From: Cycas panzhihuaensis
Taxonomy: Eukaryota > Cycadophyta
DNA length: 64,000 nucleotides
Assembly (NCBI GenBank): GCA_023213395.1
Contig: CM041465.1
Location: 10,416,001 to 10,480,000 of the forward strand
Direction of reading: 5' to 3'
The translations under genes and the position numbers were made by a program. This document shows positions 1 through 11,280 of this stretch, one piece after another; position 1 is the stretch's first letter, and the number at the start of each line of letters is the position of its first letter. Under the pieces are notes generated by a model, which saw only the letters and a program-made list of their open reading frames with translations, did not search any database and was not told the DNA's origin.

Positions 1-208
1 CTAAAGACAACATGACAAAATTGACATAGAACTTGACTTTAAAAAGTTATTTAAACTTCCATCTCCTGAGCTTTAGAATTTTCTTGAAGATGATGTCTTG
101 AACTTTATCTTCATCTAATGTACTGCAAAACCTGTATGCCTTGCTAGCTATATTGCCTTCTGATTCCTATTTGATGGATCTTCTTGTGTAATCCTAGTGA
201 AGGTGTGG

Positions 209-1402
209 TCATCCTGGAGTAAGTATGAAATAAATTGACTTATCTTTATCTGTTTCCAAGTTTACTGAGCTGATTGATTTCTCCATCCATTGATCACCTC
301 CTTGAAATGAAATAAACAATAACGATCCATTTCCAAGTTTTCCTTGAACAAGATACTTTATTCCTTTTATGTTATCCATGAAATTTGTAGTGTCAAAAGT
401 GATGAGAGTCTTCATTATGGTCATGTTCACATATTTCCCTATTACTGCTACACAAATGTGAAACATTACCTTGATACGACTAAGCTTCAAGATCAAGTAT
501 CCTAACCAAAACATGTAGCAATCTTGATACACAAGATTTTGATTATAAGATATTCATCTCATGTTCCTTCTTTCTAATGTTTTTGTAGGCTATGCTACTA
601 TAATTTGGATTCTCTCAAAGATAAACATAAAAGATGTGGTTGAATCAAATACAATAACACATAGTCTCCAATAAGTGCATATTAATGTGTATCCTGTCAT
701 TATTTGAATCCTGGCTACATATTTGTCAACACAAACTAAGATGATATTGCCCATGCTTTTTGTTAAGTGACCTACTCCTTCATTAAGTATTACTTGCAGA
801 GATTGAGATTCAAGTTCTTCAAGTTCCACTCTATTAGCATTCCCAGATGTGGGCTTTCCTACAATCTTAATGAGGCTCATGTTGTTTGATAGATTCACAT
901 CTTCATTGTTTTCATTAGATTTCAACTTTTTGTTTGTTAGGTCTTCAGGTGGATTAGCCTTACCAGAATCAGTTTGTCTTTTACCTTTTCTTTTCAACTT
1001 CTTCCTTTGGTTCCATGACCTTCTGATATACTTTTTCACTTCTTTAGGTCCTTGTTCATGTACTTCTGCTAGCAAGTTCCACGCCTCTTTAGCTAAGTCC
1101 ATATTTTGAAGTGTTTGCGTAAGAAAGCAATATGAGGAGTGGATGTTCTCCTTGTCGAAGGCTGTAATCATGGCATCAATGGCTACTCTATTTTTCTTCA
1201 TAAAGTTTACCTCCCCTTCATCATTAATCAAAACTCTTCTAAGTACAAGGTTCCATAGCCCTTTTATTCTAAAAACACATTCCATCTTAATTTTCCATAT
1301 TCGAAAGTTGACTCCAACATATTTAGGTAACACTATGTTGGTGTCTATTACCCAAAATTCTCTTTTTTCTACTACAAATGTAATAACCTCACTCAACTCC
1401 AT
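209..1402 (-). pseudogene. copia gag-like ORF plus unrecognised tail (copy 1)
   Basis: The 270-codon ORF at 1402-590 starts at an ATG and has the look of a copia/UBN2-type gag N-terminus: NFRIWKIKMECVFRIKG near residues 32-48 and KEAWNLL near residue 110. A basic Arg/Lys-rich stretch follows (about 120-150), then a part with no resemblance I recognise. A second piece (532-209) continues in another frame, so the reading frame is broken between them. There is no zinc knuckle, protease or RT. The gag identity rests on the first ~120 residues only; the rest is unassigned and may be captured DNA. Confidence 0.5.
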
Positions 1403-1707
1403 ATTGTATGGCTAAGTTGAGCTAGAGAATATTACCCAAAGAAGATTTGCCCTTTGGGTCCCTTCTGCCCACTGGTTGCTCTATCAAGCTTTGCAATCGC
1501 CGTTCTAACTTTTCCTCCCTTTGTGCTGGTGAAGGCTATCAAGATAGATCACAACTTGTAATCTATGAGTGTTTTCTGTTGTGGCTACTCAATAGTTATT
1601 CAAGATGAAGAATATGAGGACTTCTGAAGAATTGACGTTAACTATTGATTTCATTATGAAAGAGAATGGCAAACCATTTAGCAAAATAATAATATGTTTA
1701 CGTATTC

Positions 1708-2154
1708 TTAATCAGTTCCCCTCAATAGTTGCAGTAGTGAAAGAAACAAATTTAGGATGTTCAAGTAGAGGACTACCAAAGCCCAGATGTACTGGTCATA
1801 GTTGTACCTCTTAATTAGGTTATCGGTATCATAAACAATATATCTGAAGAATATGAGTGCTTCCAAACTTCCATAAATAGTTGTTGAGAGAGATCCAAAG
1901 GGAAAGAAAGCCTGAATTAGACCAAAAAGAATTAAACCCAGAAAACTAAAATTTGTGCCCTTCTTTGATACCCAGAATGTGTACCCAATAAGCAAAAATA
2001 TGACTGCAACTATTAATATCAATACCTCAATTGTTAATACACATGGTATTCCAACTTTAAGGCTCAAAACAACAGTGAACAATCCCAATAATACAAGATT
2101 AATTAGATGCTTTTGATGATAGTAGTAGAGAGGATACAATAAAGTTAGAGGCAA
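1708..2154 (-). pseudogene. LIFEGUARD/BI-1-like membrane protein fragment (copy 1)
   Basis: The 148-codon frame matches the C-terminal part of plant LIFEGUARD (Bax-inhibitor-1-like) proteins: a YPLYYYHQKH start region, then several hydrophobic segments, then IVYDTDNLIKRYNYDQYIW and LYLNILNLFLSLLQLL at the end. The family consists of ~240-residue seven-helix membrane proteins that restrain cell death; this piece lacks roughly the first 40 percent. No intron interrupts it, which suggests capture from a spliced RNA. It lies in the sense of the host element, between gag-like sequence and an RRM fragment. It has an open frame here but no start context of its own, so it is probably not a functional gene. 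Confidence 0.8.
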
Positions 2155-2338
2155 GAAGACACACCAATAGAGAGGCCTGGTGTTTTAACCAAGAACAGTG
2201 TGAAAGGAGTATATGAAACGTCGACCGAATCAATAATTAAGGTGAGAAGGAATTGCATACTCACTCAAAAATCATTCGCTTCCTCTGTCAAAACTGGTTT
2301 CTTCGCCAGCAAATCATTCTCTATCATGTGTCATGAAA

Positions 2339-2445
2339 TCAATGTCGACCATGAGAATAATCATCTCGATCATGTGTAAGAGAGGACCCTCCCCTAGGTC
2401 CAGGAAATTGTGTAAACTGTAATCTTAAAGAAGCTAAATCATGTC
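2339..2445 (-). pseudogene. 3' end of RRM protein fragment (copy 1)
   Basis: The end of the same RRM gene fragment found complete at 9009-9640, including the final Asp-Asp-Tyr-Ser-His-Gly-Arg-His stretch before the stop. Only the last ~35 codons remain; the RRM itself is missing because the copy is cut at 2445. Confidence 0.6.
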
Positions 2446-4966
<2,521 letters not shown>

Positions 4967-5686
4967 ATGGCACAATTTCCTATATTCGATGGGCTAATTT
5001 TTTCACAATAGTATAAAACTATGCAAAATTATTTTGTTGCACATGATTTTCTAAAATATCTGCAACATGAATGTGATCTTAGTATTAAAGAAAATTTTAG
5101 AAAAGATAATGAAGTTTTAGGTTTATTATTTTGCACTATAAATGATGATGTTTTTTCTAATGTTTTTGAATTAACTACTTCTAAATCTATATGGGATGTA
5201 TTGATTTCTACTTATGGGGAAGATTCTCTTAATGTATTTGACAATAATTTTGTTGAGCATATGAGATAAGTACTAGAATAGGTAGATTATAATTAAAATA
5301 CCAATAAAGATTTATATCAAATATATAATCAACTTGCTGCACAAAATCATGATCCTCTATTTGAGGGGGAGAATGAATCTTATGATGTGATAGAGAAGAA
5401 TTATGATAATTTGACAATTGTTCACAATACAAAGTCTTCAAAGGATAAAGTTCAAGTTTAAAGTTTTCTTAATGCTCTAGTTGACAAAGTCAAAGTTACA
5501 TCCATACATTTTTATTCAAATAAAGCTTCATTCACTTATAGATTTTTTTTACTACTCTATAGTAAAGAGACATATTTTATAAGAAGGATGAAGCAAGTTG
5601 ATAAAGATCAAGTTAAGAGGCAGAATTTGAAAGTTTTTTTCAAATATAAATTCCATAAGTTTAAAGAGAAGATATAAGTGTTTGTG
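4967..5686 (+). pseudogene. copia gag-only relic (element X)
   Basis: Starting at ATG 4967 (MAQFPIFDG), the frame has a copia gag flavour: a short 'fdG..f..W'-like beginning, LKYLQHECDL, and the VFELTTSKSIWDVLISTYG pattern typical of UBN2-type gag. Stops interrupt it at several places (for example just before 5021 and after 5266). No protease, integrase or RT follows; the sequence passes directly to a polypurine tract and LTR. It may be a non-autonomous gag-only element or an internally deleted copia. Confidence 0.55.
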
Positions 5687-5693
5687 ATGATCA

Positions 5694-6111
5694 TTAAGGG
5701 GGAGAATGTTGGAGTTAATAGTTATCACTCCACTCCCACCTTCCAACCAGTGGAGCACACCTCATCATCTTTAATTTACACATATGGGTGCTCAACATAT
5801 GTAGGCAAGTTAAGGTAAGTTAATATTAATCTGAGTTAAGTTTACATTATTTTATTATTATTTAAATTTCAGAGGTTGAGGAGTTTTCCTCCTCCTCCAA
5901 AATTATATATATTGAGGGTTGTGCAACCCTGGTGTCTTTAGACACTGCCCATATTAAGAAATTTGTAAAGTTTTCTATATCACAATGGATTGAGTATACA
6001 ATGATTCTTGTTTATGATACTATGCAACATTGATCTATTGAGTTTTGATTATTGGATTCATGTTCTGCCCTGTTCTCCTACAATTTTATTTCCTACATTT
6101 GGTATCAAAGC
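5694..6111 (+). repeat. LTR of element X with PPT (left) and PBS (right)
   Basis: The LTR proper is 5707-6097 (391 bp), beginning TGTTGGAG and ending TCCTACA. To its left is a polypurine tract (ATTAAGGGGGAGAA, to 5706), as expected before a 3' LTR. To its right is TGGTATCAAAGC at 6100-6111, the initiator-Met-tRNA primer site expected after a 5' LTR. A TATA-like TATATATATTG lies near 5905. One LTR thus has internal-side signals on both flanks, as when two tandem elements share an LTR after recombination. No second copy of this LTR is in the window. Confidence 0.7.
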
Positions 6112-6304
6112 TTAGTTTAGCTCTATTATTTTCCAACATAAATAACTTTATAAATAAGTAAAGAGCCAAAAACAAGATGGAAACAATGAGCACAAGCCTA
6201 AAAATAAGAAAAACTAACAAAAATTAGGTGAAATCAAGACTAAGTCATAAAAATAATGAGTTTTAAAGGAAAAATTAGATTAAATTAATTGTGAAGAAAA
6301 TTTT
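6112..6304 (+). other. Leader DNA after the PBS of element X
   Basis: Non-coding DNA that resumes at 11073 after the inserted chimeric element; 6300-6304 (ATTTT) is the left target duplication. Nothing further recognised. Confidence 0.5.
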
Positions 6305-6603
6305 TATTAAGTTTTAACATGGAAGGCATCAATCACCACATATGCCACAAGGTTGATAACCAAACATAACCTTCACTTTATTAATATAAGCATAACTCTA
6401 ATATATCAAGGACTCAATATGAATTGCTATGATGACTTGTCTTTTATATTACTTTCAACCACCTTTATATATGGAATAGGTGAGAGGGAATACATCAAAG
6501 GTAATGCATGTGGGACTATTGCTTTTACCCAAACTAACTTAATTAATGATAGATCACTCTAATACTATTAACCCTAAGACTCATTACACATTATATTCTA
6601 ATA
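6305..6603 (-). repeat. 3' LTR of the chimeric element
   Basis: 299 bp, nearly identical to 10769-11067. On the minus strand it starts TATTAGAATATAATG (the partner starts TGTTAAAATATAATG) and ends CTTAATA, so the usual TG start has changed to TA here. Confidence 0.9.
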
Positions 6604-6828
6604 CATCCCCTTAATGTTTAATGTTTGAACTAAGGATAATTTGACATGACCTATACACACTAATATAGAACTTAACAAAAACTAAAGACAACATGACAAA
6701 ATTGACATAGAACTTGACTTTAAAAAGTTATTTGAACTTCCATCTCCCGAGCTTTGGAATTTTCCTGAAGATGATGTCTTAAACTTTATCTTCATCCAAT
6801 GTACTGCAAAACCTGTATGCCTTGCTAG

Positions 6829-8073
6829 CTATATTGCCTTCTGATTCCTATTTGATGGATCTTCTTGTGTAATCCTGGTGAAGGTGTAGTCGTCCTGGGG
6901 TAAGTATGAAATAAATTGACTTATCTTTATCTGTTTCCAAGTTTGCTGAGCTAATTGATTTCTCCATCTATTGATCACCTCCTTGAAATTAAATAAACAA
7001 TAACGATCCATTTCCAAGTTTTCCTTGAATAAGATACTTTATTCCTTTTATGTTATCCATGAAATTTGTAGTGTCAAAAGTGATGAGAGTCTTCATTATG
7101 GTCATGTGCACATATTTCCCTATTACCGCTACATAAATGTGAAACATTAACTTGATACGATTAAGCTTCAAGATCAAGTATCCTAACCAAAACATGTAGC
7201 AATCTTGATGCACAAGATTTTGATTATAAGATATTCTTCTCATGTTCCTTCTTTCTAATGTTCTTGTAGGGTATGCTACTATAATTTGGATTCTCTCAAA
7301 GATAAACATAGAAGATGTGGTTGAATCAAATACAATAACACATAGTCTCCAATAAGTGTATATTAATATGTATCTTGTCATTATTTGAATCCTGGCTACA
7401 TATTTGTCAACACAAACCAAGATGATATTGCCCATGCTTTTTGTTAAGTGACCTGCTCCTTCATTAAGTATTACCTTCAGAGATTGAGATTCAAGTTCTT
7501 CAAGTTCCACTCTACTAGCATTCCTAGATGTGGGCTTTCCTGCAATCTTGATGAGGCTCATGTTATTTGATAGATTCACATCTTCATTAGATTTTAACTT
7601 TTTATTTGTTAGGTCTCATGTGGATTGACCTTACCGAAATCAGTTTATCTTTTACCTATTCTTTTCAACTTCTTCCTTTGGTTCCATGACCTTCTGATAC
7701 ACTTTTACACTTCTTCAGGTCCTTGTTCATGAACTTCTACTAGCAAGTTCCATGCCTCTTTAGCTGAGTCCATATTTTGAAGTGTTTGCGCAAGAAAGCA
7801 ATATGAGGAGTGGATGTTCTCCTTGTTGAATGCTGTAATTATGGCATCAATGACTACTCTATTTTTCTTCATGAAGTTTACCTCCCCTTCATCATTAATC
7901 GAAACTCTTCTAAGTACAAGGTTCCAAAGCCCTTTTATTCTAAAAACACATTCCATTTTAATTTTCCATATTCGAAAGTTGACTCTAGCATATTTAGGTA
8001 ATACTATGTTGGTGTCTATTACCTAAAATTCCCTTTTTTCTGCTACAAAGGTAATAACCTCACTCAATTCCAT
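6829..8073 (-). pseudogene. copia gag-like ORF plus unrecognised tail (copy 2)
   Basis: Same sequence as copy 1 at 209-1402. The ATG is at 8073; the gag-like part (NFRIWKIKMECVFRIKG, KEAWNLL) runs to about 7700 with an in-frame stop after the first residues and more near 7710-7620. The tail continues in open pieces at 7579-6989 and 7017-6829. The tail is not recognised; it contains hydrophobic stretches but no motif I can name. No catalytic pol domain is present. Confidence 0.5.
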
Positions 8074-8378
8074 ATTGTATGGCTAAGTTGAGCTAGAGAA
8101 TATTACCCAAAGAAGATTTGTCCTTCGGGTCCCTTCTGCCCACTAGTTGCTCTGTCAAGCTTTGTAATCACCATTCCAACTTTTCCTCCCTTTGTGCTGG
8201 TGAAGGCTGTCAAGATAGATCACAACTTGTAATCTACGAGTGTTTTCTGTTGTGGCTACTCTATAGTTATTCAAGATGAAGAATATGGGGACTTCTAAAT
8301 AATTGACATCAACTACTGATTTTGTTGTAAAAGAGAATGGCAAACCATTTAGCAAAATAATAATTTGTTTACGGATTC

Positions 8379-8824
8379 TTAATCAGTTCCCCTCAATAGT
8401 TGCAGTAGTGAAAGAAATAAATTTAGGATGTTCAAGTAGAGGACTACCAAAGCCCAGATGTACTGGTCGTAGTTGTACCTCTTAATTAGGTTATCAGTAT
8501 CATAAACAATATATCTGGAGAATATGAGTGCTTCCAAACTTCCATAAATAGCTGTTGAGAGAGATCCAAAGGGAAAGAAAGCCTGAATTAGACCAAAAGA
8601 ATTAAACCCAGAAAACTAAAATTTGTGCCCTTCTTTGATACCCAGAATGTGTACCCAATAAGCAAAAACATGACTACAACTATTAATATCAATGCCTCAA
8701 TTGTTAGTACACAGGGTATTCTAACTTTAAGGCTCAAAACAACAGTGAACAATCCCAACAATACAAGATTAACTGGATGCTTATGATGATAGCAATAGAG
8801 AGGACACAACAAAGTTAGAGGCAA
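8379..8824 (-). pseudogene. LIFEGUARD/BI-1-like fragment (copy 2, frameshifted)
   Basis: Same fragment as 1708-2154. The first part reads from the CPLYCYHHKH segment through two hydrophobic segments to GLIL. It then breaks because one A is missing from the run near 8597 (CTTTTGG instead of CTTTTTGG on the minus strand). After the shift the remaining C-terminus is still readable to the stop at 8379-8381, including the DTDNLIKR-type segment. Truncated at the N-terminus, no introns, sense with the carrier element; a non-functional passenger. Confidence 0.8.
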
Positions 8825-9008
8825 GAAGACACGCCAATGGAGAGGCCTAGCATTTTAACTAAGAACAGTGTGAAAAGAGTATATGAAACATCGACTGAAG
8901 CAATAATTAAGGTAAGAAGGAATTGCATACTCACTCAAAAATCATTTGCTTCCTCTATCAAAACTGGTTGCTCTGCCAGCAAATCATTCTCTATCATGTG
9001 TCATGAAA

Positions 9009-9640
9009 TCAATGTCGACCACGAGAATAACCATCTTGATCATGTGCAACAGAGGACCCTCCCCTAGGTCTAGGAAATTGTGCAAACTGTAATATTAAAG
9101 AAGTTGAATCACGTTCATTTTTGTTGAATTTATAACCTTGCATAGCTTTCAAGGTAGTTGCTGCACAACTTGCATTAGCAAAATCCACAAAACATAGAGT
9201 AATAAGGTCACCTCCAATATGTCTAGCTTCCTTATTTATCAGCCTAACTTCCTTGAAGCCAACGAAAGTATGATAAATATGAGTTGCTTCTCTTTGTGTA
9301 CAATCTACAGGAAGACCTTCAATAAATAGTGTATTGGATGCACCTGCTCGAAGATGTTCTTCAGGCCTCCTTAAAGGATCTCTAAGAACATCTAGCCATC
9401 CCTTTCCAACAATGGTTGGATCTATCCTTCCAATTCCCAGCCTTTGGCCTATTAAAATAGAATCATCAAGAGCAGAGTAAGACAAACCACTACCAGCTGT
9501 TCTACCCAGTCCTATTCCACCTAGACCACCAAGATCACCTCTTGATAAACCAGCTGTGCCATATGGAGGAATCCTATTTCAAATATAATAGTCATAGGCT
9601 GGTCTAAGGGGATCTATTTCCCTCAACAAATGACAACCAC
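9009..9640 (-). pseudogene. RRM protein fragment, nuclear-speckle RNA-binding type (copy 2)
   Basis: The frame 9485-9009 has a complete RNA recognition motif: NTLFIEGLPVDC (RNP2-like) near residues 50-62, LCFVDFANASCAATTL (RNP1-like region) near 97-112, then FNKNERD and a basic QFPRPRGG tail. Reading continues upstream in the same strand to about 9640 through a Gly/Leu-rich LGGLGGIGLGR stretch and YDYYI, with a stop near 9580. This layout (Gly-rich linker, one C-terminal RRM) resembles plant nuclear speckle RNA-binding proteins that act in alternative splicing. No introns are seen, suggesting capture of a processed transcript. Carried in sense by the copia-type element. Confidence 0.75.
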
Positions 9641-9729
9641 CTCTGTCTCATAAGGTAGATAACCATCACATCACGGCTGCCTGGTGTAAGAGGATTAAAC
9701 TCGCAGTGGGATATGCTTATTAGGAAATA

Positions 9730-10122
9730 TTTCTAGTTTCAAAAAGTGAAAGAAGCCCTTCAAACCTACATGATGCTCATACTTTTCACAGATTTATTGA
9801 TGTCCTTTGCTAGAGAAGGAGATTGAAGGAAGCCTACAATGTTTTGGATGAAATGTTGACAAACAATTGCAAGCCTAATATGGGTATTTATATACTACTT
9901 ATTACAACATTGTGCACAGTTCAAAGATCTAATGATGCCTTGATCCTTTTCTGTGATATGGAGAAGAGGGATGTTGTTCCCAATAATGAAATGTTCACCG
10001 TGCTTATCCGCAGACTCAAAGCACATAGAAAAGAAGAAGCCCAGATACTGTTAGGTCTGATGTTGGATAAGGGATATCTGATCATGGGAATTTTGATGGT
10101 GCTATTTCTTAGCAGTTGGTAA
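9730..10122 (+). pseudogene. PPR protein fragment (copy 2, antisense to its carrier)
   Basis: From about 9820 the frame shows two to three tandem PPR-like motifs: LKEAYNVLDEMLTNNCKPN, then TLCTVQRSNDALILFCDMEK with DVVPNNEMFTVLIRRL, then KEEAQILLGLML. PPR proteins bind organelle RNA; family members have ten or more motifs, so this is a small internal piece. Upstream to about 9730 a related but interrupted frame is visible. It lies opposite in sense to the carrier element and to the RRM and LIFEGUARD fragments, so it was joined separately or inverted. Confidence 0.75.
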
Positions 10123-10768
10123 TTCTTGTTTGCTTGTAGCCTCTGAACATTCCTAGCACAACATTAAGAGATCTGGCATTTTGCAAACATGGTCAATAAA
10201 AATAGAGAGAATTCTAGTTTGATCTCCATAACCTCCAACATAATTCTCATCAGTCTTTGTAACCTCACTTCCTTCTCATTTCTTGACTTCATCAGAATTT
10301 ATTATGGATGGGACCACATAATTGATAGGGGCATACAAGAGAAACTGAGGGCTATTTTTTATTTATTCCTTGGATAGATAAGATCTTCTTTCATCCATAA
10401 ACCTTTATCCCCATACAAAAATTTTATAAATACTTAGGAATTGATTTTACTCAGTATTTCAGCACAAGTCTAGCTAGTACAACCTCTTTATTTTCAGATG
10501 GAATTCAAAGGCTATCCATATGTCATCGAAACTCACATCAACACAAGTTTCTTTCTTTAAAATAATCAAAGGAACAGTATTACCTGGAGAGATTTTATCT
10601 TCTGTCAACCTTGGCTTGACCGGTGTCTTCAGAAAATAAATCCTCAACATGACAGAAACAAATCTATAGAGCCACCTCCTTGGTTGAATACTCTACCCTT
10701 CACTAGAATTCTCTTCTCTCAATCTTCTCACTCTTCTTCTTACAGTAGGATGACCTACTCTGATACCA
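10123..10768 (-). other. 5' untranslated part and PBS of the chimeric element
   Basis: Between the PPR fragment and the right LTR. The last 21 bases (10748-10768) read TGGTATCAGAGTAGGTCATC on the minus strand, a good match to the initiator-Met-tRNA primer site and directly abutting the LTR. The rest has short open frames on both strands that I cannot assign; it may hold another captured piece. Confidence 0.6.
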
Positions 10769-11067
10769 TATTAAGTTTTAACATGGAAGGTATCAATCAC
10801 CACATATTCCACAAGGCTGATAACCAAACATAACCTTCACTTTATTAATATAAGCATAACTCTAATACATCAAGGACTCAATATGAGTCACTATGATGAC
10901 TTGTCTTTTATATTACTTTCAACCACCTTTATATATGGAATAGGTCAGAGGGCATACATCAAAGGTAATGCATGTGGGACTATTGCTTTTACCCAAACTG
11001 ACTTAATTAATGATAGATCACTCTAATACTATTGACCCTAAGACTCATTAAACATTATATTTTAACA
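10769..11067 (-). repeat. 5' LTR of the chimeric element
   Basis: 299 bp direct repeat of 6305-6603. On the minus strand it begins TGTTAAAATATAATG and ends CTTAATA immediately before the PBS. ATTTT target duplication follows at 11068-11072. Confidence 0.92.
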
Positions 11068-11072
11068 ATTTT

Positions 11073-11280
11073 TAATACGATAGTCTAAGTCATCGATATG
11101 TGATAGTAAAATACATATCACATCATCACTCATCATGCATTATAAAATAAAAATCAATATGTTTCATCATCAAAACATAGTCTAACTCATTATTAAATAG
11201 GTCCATCATTCATTTTTTATGAAACCATATAAGAAATATATGCAAAGTCACAGATATAAACCAAAGTCTAGGTTTTGGTA
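11073..11280 (+). other. AT-rich DNA before the copia body
   Basis: Continuation of the DNA left of 6300. No ORF. The copia gag frame becomes readable only at about 11281. Confidence 0.5.

Larger units (their letters stand above)
1..2445 (-). mobile_element. Truncated copy 1 of a chimeric copia-type element
   Basis: This block matches 6682-9110 base for base with scattered differences and runs in the same orientation. It contains the same order of parts: an unrecognised tail, a gag-like ORF, a LIFEGUARD fragment and the 3' end of an RRM gene fragment. It enters from outside the window on the left, so its 3' LTR is not seen. On the right it stops abruptly at about 2445 inside the RRM fragment, where the complete copy continues. 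The part that would hold the PBS and 5' LTR is missing. I infer a deletion or an insertion at 2445. Confidence 0.8.
6305..11067 (-). mobile_element. Complete non-autonomous copia-type element carrying host gene fragments
   Basis: Direct repeats of 299 bp bound it (6305-6603 and 10769-11067), flanked by ATTTT at 6300-6304 and 11068-11072. Orientation is minus: immediately inside the right LTR lies TGGTATCAGAGTAGG on the minus strand (Met-tRNA PBS, 10748-10768), and inside the left LTR a purine tract TAAGGGGATG (minus, 6604-6613). The interior has a gag-like ORF but no protease, integrase, RT or RNase H. Instead it carries an RRM protein fragment and a LIFEGUARD fragment in sense and a PPR fragment in antisense. 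It must have been mobilised in trans. Partial relatives are at 1-2445 and 42460-44591. Confidence 0.9.

Noticed and set aside
5707-6097. This LTR as the 5' LTR of the copia body at 11281-15009
   Set aside because: The copia body's own 3' LTR (35618 onward) is unrelated in sequence, and the body starts in mid-gag.
8379-10122. Functional host genes (LIFEGUARD, RRM, PPR)
   Set aside because: All are truncated, frameshifted in at least one copy, intronless and enclosed between LTRs.
6305-11067. Helitron or Pack-MULE origin of the gene-fragment cargo
   Set aside because: LTR pair, Met-tRNA primer site, purine tract and 5 bp target duplication identify an LTR element; no long terminal inverted repeats and no Helitron end hairpin seen.
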